A DNA stretch of 64,000 nt from Rhodococcus sp. KRD162 (GTDB lineage: Bacteria > Actinomycetota > Actinomycetes > Mycobacteriales > Mycobacteriaceae), in assembly GCF_017168335.1 (NCBI RefSeq), contig NZ_JABFAU010000005.1, forward strand, positions 1-64,000, given 5' to 3'. Within the stretch, counting starts at the first letter, position 1. Each line of letters starts with the position of its first letter. This document shows positions 1 through 8,829 of the stretch, in pieces. A model generated the notes under the pieces. It was given only the letters and a program-made list of their open reading frames with translations. It made no database searches and had not been told where the DNA came from. The position numbers and the translations under genes are program-made.

Positions 1-45
1 TTTGTTGTAGCTACAGCTCGAGCATGACCGTTTGACCGAATCCGA

Positions 46-1290
46 TCATGATGCTGCGGGTTCCGTGGTTTTCCTGGCTGCAGTAGGCACACTCGCCGTC
101 GACAGTGCTGCGGCTATCGATGCGAGGATTCCGAGAGTGATGTAGGCACCGGAGTAGCTGCCGGTCCAGTCCGCGAGCAGTGATCCGGCCCAGGGTGCCA
201 GTGCCATCGTGATGACGATGGGTGCGGACATGATGCCGTTGAGGTGCCCGTACTGAGTTGGGCCCCAGCGATCGGTGATGGCAGTGGCCTGAATGAGCGT
301 GAATATCCCGCGCGCGAGTCCGGCGCCGACCGCGACGGCAACCAATGTGATCAACGAGGTGACCACGCCAAGTGCGAGGGTGGTCAGCGCCGTGGCCGCG
401 ATGATACCCACTGTTCGTCCGCGGACCCCAGTGAAGCGTTGCAGCGGAAGGTATCCGACTCGCCCGAGGACCTGACCGAGCCCGCCGAGTGCGAGCGCGG
501 TGGCGGCGAGGGTCGAGTCTGCGCCGTGCTCGAGCAATAGCGGCACGAGGTTGAACACGCCGGCGAACGCGACGAACGCCGCCAGACTCAGTGACGCGGT
601 GAGTGCCAGGAACGGGCGGCTCCGCACGACATCGGCTCTGCCCATCACAGCGGGTGAGTCAAGTTGCGGGGCAGCGACGCTCGGCCAGCGTCCGCGTAGA
701 CCAAATAGATGACCCGGCACTGTGACAACAAGCAGAATTGCGGCGAGGACCAGATATGTTCGACGCCAATCACTCTGGTTCGACAACAGCGCGGTGAGCG
801 GTGCGAAGACGGTGCTGGCCAGCCCGGCGGCGAGAGTCAGAATCATCAGCGCCCGAACGCGGTCTGTGCCCCACCACCGCGTCAGCGCGGCGAAGGCGGG
901 CGGGTAGAGCACCGCACCCATCGCCGTCCCGGCAACAATCCAGCCGAGGTAGAACACGACCACGCTGTGCGAGGTGGCGACGACCATGAGCGCCGGGGCC
1001 GCGATAACGGATCCGGCGGTCATCACCCAACGTGGCCCGTGCCGGTCCAGGATCCGTCCCACCGGTATTCCGACCACAGCCGCGACGAGCTGGCTCAGTG
1101 AGAACGCGGCCACGATTACCGACGTCGACCAGCCGGTGTCCGTGGTGATCGCGGGGGAGAGTACGGGGAAGGCGTAGTACAGGATTCCCCAGCTGGTGAT
1201 TTCGGTGAGACACAGGATCGACAGGACTCGGCGTCGCCCAGGATGCGGTGCTTCCTGCAGCGACGCCGAGTCGGTGACCTGTTCAGTCAC
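46..1290 (-). CDS. MFS transporter of the arsenic cluster
   Basis: This 414-residue integral membrane protein has about 12 hydrophobic segments. Between TM2 and TM3 it shows the MFS signature GRILDRHGPR. It starts at a GTG (1288-1290) that overlaps the stop of the upstream flavoprotein gene by 8 bases, so the two are probably translated together. Sitting in an ars locus, it may export an arsenical or a product of the flavoprotein; some MFS proteins (ArsJ, ArsK) do this, but I cannot assign it to either. Family membership is clear and the substrate is inferred only from context. Bases 1-45 downstream hold no recognisable gene. Confidence 0.85.
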   Translation of the reverse strand: MTEQVTDSASLQEAPHPGRRRVLSILCLTEITSWGILYYAFPVLSPAITTDTGWSTSVIVAAFSLSQLVAAVVGIPVGRILDRHGPRWVMTAGSVIAAPALMVVATSHSVVVFYLGWIVAGTAMGAVLYPPAFAALTRWWGTDRVRALMILTLAAGLASTVFAPLTALLSNQSDWRRTYLVLAAILLVVTVPGHLFGLRGRWPSVAAPQLDSPAVMGRADVVRSRPFLALTASLSLAAFVAFAGVFNLVPLLLEHGADSTLAATALALGGLGQVLGRVGYLPLQRFTGVRGRTVGIIAATALTTLALGVVTSLITLVAVAVGAGLARGIFTLIQATAITDRWGPTQYGHLNGIMSAPIVITMALAPWAGSLLADWTGSYSGAYITLGILASIAAALSTASVPTAARKTTEPAAS

Positions 1291-2623
1291 GCGACGGTGC
1301 GCTGAGACTGATCAGCTCCGGGGCAGCAGGTACTCCGCAGCATCCGCCGCTGCCGGCTGCGTCGGCGTTCGGGTCGTCGAACAGTCCCGCTCCGCCGCAG
1401 ACACCGGTATCCGGCAGGGTCAGTTCGACCTTCCGTGCGCCCTCGTGATCGCCGGCGAGTTCGGCGGCGATGCTGCGGACCTGCTCGTAGCCGGTCATGG
1501 CGAGGAATGTCGGTGCGCGGCCGTAGCTCTTCATCCCCACCAGGTAGAGACCCGGTTCGGGTTGGGTGAGTTCGACGACGCCGTGCGGTGACACCGATCC
1601 ACACGAGTGCATGTTCGGATCGACCAATTCCGCTACGAACCTCGGGGCCTGCAGGGTGGGGTCGAGATCGAGGCGAACCTCGGACAGCCATGACAGGTCG
1701 GGCCGGAACCCGGTCAGTGCCACGATGCGATCGACGTTCTCGATGCGGGCACCGGTGTCGCCGACGAGGGTGAGCTGATCACCTTGCGGTGCAACGGTTT
1801 CGGTGCGGAATCCGGACACGACAGTGAGGTAGCCGTCGTCGACGGCCTTCTTCGCGCGCAGGCCCAGAGCGCCGCGGGCGGCGAGTTCGTCGGATTCGCC
1901 TCCGCCGAACACCTCGTCGGTGATACCGCGCCGCACCGCCCACGTCAGTCTCGTGCCAGGTGCCTGGGCTGCGAGCTCAGCGAAGGTGATGAGCGCGGTC
2001 AGCGCGGAGTGGCCACTGCCGGCGATGACGATGTGCTTGCCGGCGTAGTCGGAACGGATCTTCTCGTCGGCCAGGTCGGGAACCCGGTACGAGATCCGCT
2101 GGGTCGCAGTACGTTCGCCGACCGCAGGGAGTCCTTCGCTGCCCAGTGGGTTCGGTGATCCCCAGGTGCCGGAGGCGTCGACGACGGCGCGGGCCAGGAT
2201 GCGTTCTTCGCTGCCGTCGCTGTGTCGGATGTGGACCGAGAGGGGTTCGGTGTCGCGTCCGGCATCGACGACGCGGTCCCGTCCCCGCCGTGCGACACCG
2301 ACGACCTCGGAATCGAACCGGACCACATCACCGAGTACTGCGGCCAGTGGCGCGAGGTAACTCTCGACCCATTCGCGGCCGGTGGCGTAGCTGTCACCGT
2401 CCGGCGCGGTCCACCCTGTCGGTGCCAGCAGCCGTGCTGCGGCGGGGTCGACGACCTCGGACCAGGGTGAGAACAGGCGTACGTGATTCCATTCCGACAC
2501 AGCAGCACCAGCACCGGGTCCGCGTTCGAGAACGACGACAACAGAGCCGGTTTCGGTCAGATGTGCGGCGGCGGCCAGGCCGATAGGTCCGGCGCCGATC
2601 ACCACGACGGGGTATTCGGACAT
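1283..2623 (-). CDS. FAD/NAD(P)-dependent monooxygenase-like flavoprotein
   Basis: The predicted protein has 446 residues. It opens with an FAD-binding Rossmann fold, VVIGAGPIGLAAAAHL (residues 6-21), followed by the motif VRLFSPW. A second nucleotide-binding motif, VIAGSGHSAL, lies near the middle. This is the layout of class B flavin monooxygenases and the flavoproteins involved in K+ transport. The ATG at 2623 was chosen because GGGAG precedes it at a good distance; an in-frame start at 2653 would run into the operator. It is the first gene of a minus-strand pair with the MFS gene and is divergent from the ArsR-GNAT fusion. A role in oxidising an arsenical is likely from context but not shown. 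Confidence 0.8.
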   Translation of the reverse strand: MSEYPVVVIGAGPIGLAAAAHLTETGSVVVVLERGPGAGAAVSEWNHVRLFSPWSEVVDPAAARLLAPTGWTAPDGDSYATGREWVESYLAPLAAVLGDVVRFDSEVVGVARRGRDRVVDAGRDTEPLSVHIRHSDGSEERILARAVVDASGTWGSPNPLGSEGLPAVGERTATQRISYRVPDLADEKIRSDYAGKHIVIAGSGHSALTALITFAELAAQAPGTRLTWAVRRGITDEVFGGGESDELAARGALGLRAKKAVDDGYLTVVSGFRTETVAPQGDQLTLVGDTGARIENVDRIVALTGFRPDLSWLSEVRLDLDPTLQAPRFVAELVDPNMHSCGSVSPHGVVELTQPEPGLYLVGMKSYGRAPTFLAMTGYEQVRSIAAELAGDHEGARKVELTLPDTGVCGGAGLFDDPNADAAGSGGCCGVPAAPELISLSAPSRD

Positions 2624-2670
2624 CTTGCACTCCCATTCATCGACGATCATCAATACTTATGAGGCGACTG

Positions 2671-2688
2671 TATCGATGTCCATCGATA
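2671..2688. promoter_or_regulatory. Probable ArsR operator (perfect palindrome)
   Basis: TATCGATG-TC-CATCGATA has two perfect 8-base arms separated by TC. It lies in the 101-base gap between the divergent flavoprotein and ArsR-GNAT genes. A weaker related copy, with CATCGA and TCATCGAT half-sites, lies at about 2698-2715. ArsR/SmtB repressors bind such sites in divergent promoters. I infer that the fusion protein represses both directions from here. Confidence 0.65.
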
Positions 2689-2724
2689 CTCGCAACCATC
2701 GACGGTCATCGATATACTTCGGTG

Positions 2725-3579
2725 ATGACCACGATCGCGCCACTCGTCGACTCGCCCGCCGACCTTGCCCCGCTCGCCGCCGACGATGCAGCGACCTACG
2801 CTCACTGGTTCGCCTGCCTGGCCGAGCCGATGCGGGTGCGGATCCTGCACCTGGTCGCTGCGTCGGGTGCTGGGATCGCGGTCGGCAAGCTCGCCGACGC
2901 CCTCGAGATCGGGCAGCCCACGGTCTCGCACCACGTCCGCAAGCTCGCTGACGTCGGCTTCGTGACCCTCGGCAAACGAGGCACGACGACTGTCGTGTCG
3001 GTGAACCCGACGTGCTGCACCGGGCTCCCGCACGCGGCCGACGCGGTGATGGGAGTGCTCACCCCGCGCCCGTGCTGCCCTGCGGATCTGCCCGGCGACG
3101 TCACCGTCCGGGCGATGACGGGCGCCGACTGGGATGCGGTGCGCCGGATCTACGCCGAAGGAATCGCCACCGGCAACGCGACGTTCGAAACCGACGTACC
3201 TACCGCCCCGGTCCTTGACGGCAAGTGGCTTCCCGGTCATCGGTGGATCGCCGAGGTCGAAGGCCAGGTCGCCGGATGGGCGGCGTTGACTGCCGTCTCG
3301 GGGCGCGACTGCTACCGCGGTCTCGCCGAGAATTCCGTCTACGTCGGTGACGGTTTCCGTGGCCGCGGTGTCGGAAAGTCGTTGATGCACAAGCAAGTCA
3401 CCGAAGCTGACGCTGCCGGGCTGTGGACGTTGCAGACCTCGATATTCCCCGAGAACCGCGCCAGTATCGCGCTGCATCATGCGTCGGGGTATCGGACCGT
3501 CGGGATCCGTGAGCGGATCGCCCAGCTCGACGGACGCTGGCGCGACACCGTCCTGCTCGAACGCCGACACGCGCAGTGA
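2725..3579 (+). CDS. ArsR repressor fused to GNAT acetyltransferase (ArsN-like)
   Basis: The predicted protein has 284 residues when read from the ATG at 2725; an earlier in-frame start at 2659 would begin inside the operator region. Residues about 20-95 are an ArsR winged helix (EPMRVRILHLV, then QPTVSHHVRKL). Two cysteine pairs, C97-C98 and C117-C118, follow and are candidate arsenite ligands. Residues about 126-284 are a GNAT domain with the acetyl-CoA loop VGDGFRGRGVGKSLM and a phosphinothricin-acetyltransferase-like layout. ArsN enzymes of this type acetylate arsinothricin or phosphinothricin. The protein would therefore be both sensor-repressor and detoxifying enzyme. Fusion and domains are visible in the sequence; the substrate is inferred. 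Confidence 0.85.
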   Translation: MTTIAPLVDSPADLAPLAADDAATYAHWFACLAEPMRVRILHLVAASGAGIAVGKLADALEIGQPTVSHHVRKLADVGFVTLGKRGTTTVVSVNPTCCTGLPHAADAVMGVLTPRPCCPADLPGDVTVRAMTGADWDAVRRIYAEGIATGNATFETDVPTAPVLDGKWLPGHRWIAEVEGQVAGWAALTAVSGRDCYRGLAENSVYVGDGFRGRGVGKSLMHKQVTEADAAGLWTLQTSIFPENRASIALHHASGYRTVGIRERIAQLDGRWRDTVLLERRHAQ

Positions 3580-3595
3580 CTGCCACCGACACCGG

Positions 3596-4684
3596 TCACG
3601 GCAGCGCCGCCGCCAGGGCTGAGATGGCCGACCGCGCGGTGCGGCCCACCCCGATCAAGGTCGCCGACGCCGTGCCGGTCCAGTCGCCGTAGCCGAGGAA
3701 CACCACGGTCGGCTCTCCGCGAACGTGGTTACCATCCAACGCAATCGGCGAGTCCGGGCTCGACGGCAGGTGTAGGGGCGTCAGGTGCCGCAGCGCCGAC
3801 CGGAATCCGGTGCACCACACGATGACGTCGATCTTCTCGACGTTGTCGCCGTCCTTGACACCGCCGGGGACGAGCGCGGTGAACATGCGCCGACTGTGCA
3901 GCACGCCGCGATCACGCGCTTCTTTCACGGGCGGGACCATGACGATATCGCCCAATCCGGCGACCCCACCGGAATCGTCGCCGCCGGCGGCCAGTGCGCG
4001 AGCACGATCGCTGGCGACGTCGAACAGGACTCGGCCGTCGACGTCGTCGGGGAGGAACCGGGGCTCGCGGGCGGTGAACCACACGGTGTCGGTGATGGTC
4101 GAGATTTCGGCGAGGATCTGCGCGGCCGAATTACCCCCACCGACCACAGCGACACGGCGACCCTCGAACTCGGATGGATCACGATACGTGCTGGCGTGCA
4201 CCTGAATTCCGTCGAAGTCGCGCATGCCGGGATACGCCGGCCAGAAGGGCCGGGACCACGTCCCTGTGGTGTTGACGATCGCTGCGGCGTCGAGCGATCC
4301 CCGGTCGGTGTCGAGTCGGTATCCACGACTACCGTCGCGGCGGTGTACCGAGTCGACTCGGACGGGCCGGTGCACGGGCAGGTCGTACTTGTTCTCGTAT
4401 GCGGTGAGGTAGTCCACGACGTGCGAGGCGGGCGGAAAGCCTGCCGGCCACGGCGGCATCGGCCACCCCGGTAGACGGGAGTACTCGGCGGGGGAGAACA
4501 GGTGCAGCGAGGGCCAGTAGTGCTGCCACGACCCACCCGGGCCGGGCTGGTCGTCGAGGATCACGAAGTCGATCTTCGCGCGGCGAAGGTAGTACCCGGC
4601 AGCGAGTGCCGCTTGGCCGCCGCCGATGACCACCACGTCGCTGGAGGTGGTGGTCATCGGTGTAGCAATGTCAGGTGGGGTCAC
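3596..4684 (-). CDS. arsO: ArsO-type flavin monooxygenase
   Basis: The 362-residue protein has the FAD motif VVVIGGGQAALAAGYYLRRA, then GGSWQHYWPSLHLFSP, and a second dinucleotide motif VAVVGGGNSAAQIL. This is the pattern of ArsO-family NAD(P)H-dependent flavin monooxygenases found in ars operons. The GTG at 4684 overlaps the stop of the upstream flavoprotein gene (GTGA), which favours coupled translation. A later ATG at 4657 has no visible ribosome binding site. It is the last gene of the large ars operon and ends 16 bases from the convergent ArsR-GNAT gene. The arsenical substrate of ArsO is not firmly established. Confidence 0.75.
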   Translation of the reverse strand: MTPPDIATPMTTTSSDVVVIGGGQAALAAGYYLRRAKIDFVILDDQPGPGGSWQHYWPSLHLFSPAEYSRLPGWPMPPWPAGFPPASHVVDYLTAYENKYDLPVHRPVRVDSVHRRDGSRGYRLDTDRGSLDAAAIVNTTGTWSRPFWPAYPGMRDFDGIQVHASTYRDPSEFEGRRVAVVGGGNSAAQILAEISTITDTVWFTAREPRFLPDDVDGRVLFDVASDRARALAAGGDDSGGVAGLGDIVMVPPVKEARDRGVLHSRRMFTALVPGGVKDGDNVEKIDVIVWCTGFRSALRHLTPLHLPSSPDSPIALDGNHVRGEPTVVFLGYGDWTGTASATLIGVGRTARSAISALAAALP

Positions 4685-6105
4685 ACTGTGACGGTTCGGC
4701 GCTGAGCATCGAGCTGATGCTCACGCACCCAGGCCTGGGTTGCCATTTGCACCGCGTCCCAGGGGGAACCGAGGGGCGGGGTGTAGGACAGGTCGAGTTC
4801 GCTGACGCCGTCGACGGTCATCTCGTGGAACAGTGCGGCGGCGTAGGTGTCGACGCGCTTGGAGATCTCCGCGCTCCGCCGTCCCACCAGCTGAGCCCCG
4901 AGCAGTCGGCCGGTGACCGTGTCGCCGGTGATACGGATCGAGATCGGAGTCGCACCGGGGTAGTACGCCTTGTGATCGTCCGGAGTCGAGGTGGTCGACA
5001 CCGGGATCCAGCCGGTGCCGGCGTCGCGAGCTTCGTGCTCGCGAAGTCCCGTGCGGGCGGCGACGAGATCGAAGACTTTGACCACCTGGGTGCCGAGGCT
5101 TCCCGCGAATACGGCGTCGCCGCCGAGAGCGTTCTCCCCGGCAACCCGACCCTGCTTGTGGGCGGTGGTGCCCAGCGGCAGCCACGTCGACCCGAGCAGG
5201 CGGTGGTGGGTGACCACGCAGTCACCGGCGGCGAACACGTTCGGCAGGGACGTGCGCATGCCGGCGTCGACGACGATCGCGCCCTTGTCGCCGAGCTGCG
5301 CGCCGGCATCGGCTGCGAGGGTGACATCGGGGCGGACCCCGACCACGACGAGCACCAGATCGACCGTTCGCGTAAGTGTTTCGCCCGCCGATGTTGCGGC
5401 GGTGACCGTGAGCGCGTCTCCGTCTCGGCCGATCGAGGACACGGTGGTGCCGGTGACGACCTCGACGCCGCCGCGTTCGAGTTCGGCGTGGACGAGTGAG
5501 CCAAGCCCGGGGTCGACGGTCGGGAGGACTTCGGGGAGGGCTTCGATCTGGGTGACGGCGATCCCGCGGGTGGTCAATCCTTCGGCCATCTCGAGGCCGA
5601 TGTACCCGGCACCGATGATGACTGCGGTTTTCGGGTCGCGGGTAGTGATGGAGTCCATGACCTCGAACGTGTCGCCCATCGAATGCAGCAGGTGCACGCC
5701 GTCGGTCGGTCCCAGTGCGTCCGGCCCCGTCAGGCCGGCGATGGGCGGTCGGGTGCTGACTGCGCCGGTCCCGACGACCAAGGCGTCGTAGTCGAGCGAG
5801 TAGGTGCTCCCGTCCGGGCCGGTGACGGCCAGCGACTGTCCGGGGACGTCGATGGCGGTGGCGCGGGTGTCGGTGAGCACGCGCATTCCGGTGGCGGCGA
5901 GGTCGTCGGCGGTGCGGTGGGCGAGATTCGTCCAGTGCGTGACCTCACCGGAGACGTAGTAGGGGATTCCGCAGATGGAGAAGTTGGGGTAGGCGTCGGC
6001 GACGACGACGGTGACCTCGGCGGTGGGGTCGAGTTCGCGGGCGCGGAGGGCCGCGCTGATTCCGGCGTCGCTGCCGCCGATGGCGACGACTTTGCGTCCT
6101 GGCAT
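4681..6105 (-). CDS. Pyridine nucleotide-disulfide oxidoreductase family flavoprotein
   Basis: The 474-residue protein starts MPGRKVVAIGGSDAGISAAL, an FAD-binding fold. It carries NFSICGIPYYVSG, in which a single redox cysteine matches the active site of CoA-disulfide reductases and NADH oxidases. A central NAD(P)-binding motif VIIGAGYIGLEMAEGL and an FAD-contact motif NVFAAGDC follow, with a dimerisation domain at the C terminus. It is the sixth gene of the ars operon, between an arsC and arsO. It could recycle a low-molecular-weight thiol consumed by arsenate reduction, but that is inference from position; the family alone does not fix the substrate. Confidence 0.8.
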   Translation of the reverse strand: MPGRKVVAIGGSDAGISAALRARELDPTAEVTVVVADAYPNFSICGIPYYVSGEVTHWTNLAHRTADDLAATGMRVLTDTRATAIDVPGQSLAVTGPDGSTYSLDYDALVVGTGAVSTRPPIAGLTGPDALGPTDGVHLLHSMGDTFEVMDSITTRDPKTAVIIGAGYIGLEMAEGLTTRGIAVTQIEALPEVLPTVDPGLGSLVHAELERGGVEVVTGTTVSSIGRDGDALTVTAATSAGETLTRTVDLVLVVVGVRPDVTLAADAGAQLGDKGAIVVDAGMRTSLPNVFAAGDCVVTHHRLLGSTWLPLGTTAHKQGRVAGENALGGDAVFAGSLGTQVVKVFDLVAARTGLREHEARDAGTGWIPVSTTSTPDDHKAYYPGATPISIRITGDTVTGRLLGAQLVGRRSAEISKRVDTYAAALFHEMTVDGVSELDLSYTPPLGSPWDAVQMATQAWVREHQLDAQRRTVTV

Positions 6106-6179
6106 GGCAGGTGCTCCTTCTGAGCAGAGGCGTGTGGGCGTACGACGGTGGAGCGAAAGCGTGCAGTCTGGGACGAGAG

Positions 6180-6587
6180 TCAGTGCTGCAGGCGTGCGGC
6201 GAGATCGTCGACGCGGGCGGCAATGTCGTCGCGGACCAGGCGCATCCGCTCGATGCCGTCGATCCCGCGTTCGGACGGCTCGTCGGTGTCCCAGTTCTCG
6301 AACCTCGGACCGTCGACCGGGTCGAGCTTTGCTTCGCTGCCGAGGGTGATGACGTAGTCCATCCGCGCCAAGAGGTCCGGGTCGATCGGTTTCGGGTGCT
6401 CACCGGAGAGGTCGACACCGACCTCGAGCAGCGACTGCGCCGAGAGCGCGTTCACTGTGCTGCCGGGTTTGGTGCCGGCCGAATGCACCTCGACGGTGGT
6501 CCCGGCTGCCTTGCGCATGAGTCCGGCGGCCATCTGCGACTTGCCGCCGTTCTTGACACACACGAACAGCACACTCGGTGTGCTCAT
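6180..6587 (-). CDS. arsC: Arsenate reductase, mycothiol-transferase type
   Basis: The 135-residue protein has the low-molecular-weight phosphatase fold. Its catalytic loop is CVKNGGKS (C10-X5-K16-S17), with Lys where classical phosphatases have Arg. It lacks the two downstream resolving cysteines; the equivalent loop reads [10 protein letters not shown]. From memory, this combination matches Corynebacterium ArsC1/ArsC2, which transfer arsenate to mycothiol instead of using thioredoxin. Its start overlaps the end of the preceding arsC by 4 bases (ATGA). Residues are seen directly; the mycothiol link is family knowledge. Confidence 0.85.
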   Translation of the reverse strand: MSTPSVLFVCVKNGGKSQMAAGLMRKAAGTTVEVHSAGTKPGSTVNALSAQSLLEVGVDLSGEHPKPIDPDLLARMDYVITLGSEAKLDPVDGPRFENWDTDEPSERGIDGIERMRLVRDDIAARVDDLAARLQH

Positions 6588-7006
6588 CGACGTGACCCTG
6601 CCTGCGCGGGAACCAGTTCGGTGAGTAGATCTTCGACGCGGGACTTGATCTCGTCGCGGATCGGACGGACTGCGTCGACGCCCTTGCCGGCCGGGTCGGG
6701 CAGGGCCCAGTCCCGGTAGCTCACACCAGGAAAGACCGGGCAGGCGTCGCCGCAGCCCATGGTGATGACGACGTCGGAGGTGTCGACGGCGTCCGGGGTG
6801 AGGATCTTCGGGGACTGCGCCGAGATATCGATGCCGAGCTCGGCCATGGCCTCGACGGCCGCAGAGTTGATGGATTCCGCGGGCGCGCTGCCGGCAGAAC
6901 GGACCTCGACAGAGTTGCCGCCGAGGTGGGTGAGGAATCCGGCGGCCATCTGCGAGCGGCCCGCGTTGTGGACGCAGACGAACAACACGCTGGGTAGGTC
7001 GGACAT
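6584..7006 (-). CDS. arsC: Arsenate reductase, thioredoxin-type
   Basis: The 140-residue low-molecular-weight phosphatase-fold protein has the catalytic loop CVHNAGRS near the N terminus. A downstream [12 protein letters not shown] segment supplies two further cysteines, suited to an intramolecular disulfide relay as in thioredoxin-linked ArsC. It reduces arsenate to arsenite for export by Acr3. The gene is separated from the upstream three-helix arsC by 51 bases and overlaps the next arsC by 4 bases. A purine-rich AAGGGG lies 12-17 bases before the ATG. Confidence 0.9.
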   Translation of the reverse strand: MSDLPSVLFVCVHNAGRSQMAAGFLTHLGGNSVEVRSAGSAPAESINSAAVEAMAELGIDISAQSPKILTPDAVDTSDVVITMGCGDACPVFPGVSYRDWALPDPAGKGVDAVRPIRDEIKSRVEDLLTELVPAQAGSRR

Positions 7007-7057
7007 GAGATCAAGACCCCTTCGATGGGTGTGACGTTGAGTCGCCGTATGGCTGCA

Positions 7058-7729
7058 TCAGGCCGGAACGGGCGTGGTCAGTTCGGTGAGAAGCGTGCTG
7101 ACGCGGGCGTCGAGGTCGTCGCGGATGCGGCGGACCTCCTCGATGGACTTTCCGTCCGGGTCGTCGAGCTCCCAGTCCAGGTAGCGCTTGCCCGGGTAGA
7201 TCGCGCAGGCGTCCCCGCAGCCCATCGATACCACCACGTCGGCGGCTGCGACGACATCGTCGGTCAGTGGTTTCGGGTAGGCATCGCCGAGGTCGAGACC
7301 CAGCTCGGTCATCGCCTCGACGACAACGGGGTTGATCTCGTGCGTCGGTGCGGATCCGGCGGAACGGACATGGACCCGGCCGGCACCGCGGTGGGTGAGC
7401 AGCGCCGCGGCCATCTGCGAGCGGCCCGCGTTGTGGACGCAGATGAACAGCACTTCGGGTACTTCCTTCGGCGCATCACCTTGCGATTGAGCGAGGGCGG
7501 TGAGTCGGTCCGCTGCGAAGCGTCCGGCCAGCATCGTCAGGTGCGTGTGAATCTTCGAGGTCCGCCGCAGCGCGGTGTAGGACTCGAAGACGTACCGCTC
7601 CACCGTCTGTGGGGAGAAGATGCCGGTGTACTTTTCCGACAGCCTCTCCGCGGTGCGGGAAAGGACCGCTTGGGGCATGAGCAGTTCGGGTTGTGCGCGG
7701 GTGTCGTCATGGGTTGCACTGTCGGACAT
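7058..7729 (-). CDS. arsC: Arsenate reductase with N-terminal three-helix domain
   Basis: The predicted protein has 223 residues. Residues about 1-88 are a helical extension rich in Leu, Ala and Arg, the three-helix bundle seen ahead of ArsC in many actinobacteria. The C-terminal 130 residues are an ArsC domain with the loop CVHNAGRS and the MGCGDACAIYPG cysteine pair. The ATG at 7729 overlaps the acr3 stop in TGATG, which fixes the start; the open frame continuing upstream lies inside acr3 and is not used. The role of the extension is not known to me. The reductase function itself is well supported. Confidence 0.9.
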   Translation of the reverse strand: MSDSATHDDTRAQPELLMPQAVLSRTAERLSEKYTGIFSPQTVERYVFESYTALRRTSKIHTHLTMLAGRFAADRLTALAQSQGDAPKEVPEVLFICVHNAGRSQMAAALLTHRGAGRVHVRSAGSAPTHEINPVVVEAMTELGLDLGDAYPKPLTDDVVAAADVVVSMGCGDACAIYPGKRYLDWELDDPDGKSIEEVRRIRDDLDARVSTLLTELTTPVPA

Positions 7730-8829
7730 CAGGACTCCTTTGTCGCTGCCGTCACGGACGGGCGAGGGGTGAAGCGTTTGCGTAGAGCGAGCGAGACGTA
7801 GACCAGGCCGACGAGGACTGGTACTTCGATGAGCGGGCCGACGACACCGGCGAGGGCCTGTCCGGATGTCGCGCCGTAGGTGGCGATGGCAACGGCGATG
7901 GCGAGTTCGAAGTTGTTGCCCGCGGCGGTGAATGCGAGGGTGGTGGTGCGTTCGTAGCCCAGCCCCATTGCGGCACCGAGGGCGTAGCCGCCGCCCCACA
8001 TCACTGCGAAGTAGACCAGCAGCGGGAGCGCGATGCGGACCACGTCGAGGGGTTGAGAGGTGATTCGATCGCCCTGCAGCGCAAAGAGAATCACGATCGT
8101 GAACAGCAGGCCGTAGAGCGCCCACGGCCCGATCTTCGGGATGAATTTTTCCTCGTACCACTCACGGCCTTTGGCGCGTTCACCGAAGTAGCGCGAAGCG
8201 AACCCTGCTATGAGAGGGATCCCTAGGAAGATCAGCACCGATTTCGCGATCTGCCATGGCGACGCTTCGATAGTCGTCTGCTCGAGACCGAGCCAGCCGG
8301 GCAGAACCGAGAGATAGAACCAGCCGAGTACGGCGAACATGAAGACCTGGAACACCGAGTTGATGGCGACCAGGACGGCAGCGGCTTCACGGTCTCCGCA
8401 GGCGAGGTCGTTCCAAATGATGACCATCGCGATGCATCGAGCGAGGCCGACGATGATCAATCCGGTGCGGTACTCGGGCAGGTCGGGAAGGAAAAGCCAC
8501 GCGAGAGCGAACATCAGAGCCGGGCCGAGGACCCAGTTCAGGACCAACGACCCGACGAGGAGGCGTTTGTCGCCGGTGACGGTGTCGAGGCGGTCGTAGC
8601 GGACCTTCGCCAGCACCGGATACATCATGATCAGCAGCCCGATGGCAATCGGCAGTGACACCCCGTCGATCGAAATCGACGACAGGGCGTCGTTCATGCC
8701 CGGAATCATGCGGCCCAGGACGAGGCCGACGACCATGGCGACGCCGATCCAGACGGGCAGGAATCGGTCGAGGGTGGAGAGCTTGCCGACCACGGCCGGG
8801 TGCTGGGAGGTGTTCGCCGAGGTGCTCAT
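7729..8829 (-). CDS. acr3: Arsenite efflux permease Acr3
   Basis: The 366-residue polytopic membrane protein has about 10 hydrophobic segments and the length usual for Acr3. It contains GLARCIAMVIIWNDLACGD, which carries the conserved membrane cysteine needed for arsenite transport in this family. It exports As(III), using the membrane potential. The start overlaps the arsR stop by 4 bases, and the stop overlaps the next arsC start by 1 base, so regulator, pump and reductase are translationally linked. Confidence 0.93.
   Translation of the reverse strand: MSTSANTSQHPAVVGKLSTLDRFLPVWIGVAMVVGLVLGRMIPGMNDALSSISIDGVSLPIAIGLLIMMYPVLAKVRYDRLDTVTGDKRLLVGSLVLNWVLGPALMFALAWLFLPDLPEYRTGLIIVGLARCIAMVIIWNDLACGDREAAAVLVAINSVFQVFMFAVLGWFYLSVLPGWLGLEQTTIEASPWQIAKSVLIFLGIPLIAGFASRYFGERAKGREWYEEKFIPKIGPWALYGLLFTIVILFALQGDRITSQPLDVVRIALPLLVYFAVMWGGGYALGAAMGLGYERTTTLAFTAAGNNFELAIAVAIATYGATSGQALAGVVGPLIEVPVLVGLVYVSLALRKRFTPRPSVTAATKES

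Noticed and set aside
11..49. 12-codon frame overlapping the MFS stop (ATGA)
   Set aside because: Too short, and it ends at once; no support as a gene despite the overlap.
6180..6587. ArsC with Lys replacing the catalytic Arg read as an inactive protein
   Set aside because: The NGGKS loop is the normal form in mycothiol-dependent arsenate transferases, so it is not evidence of decay.
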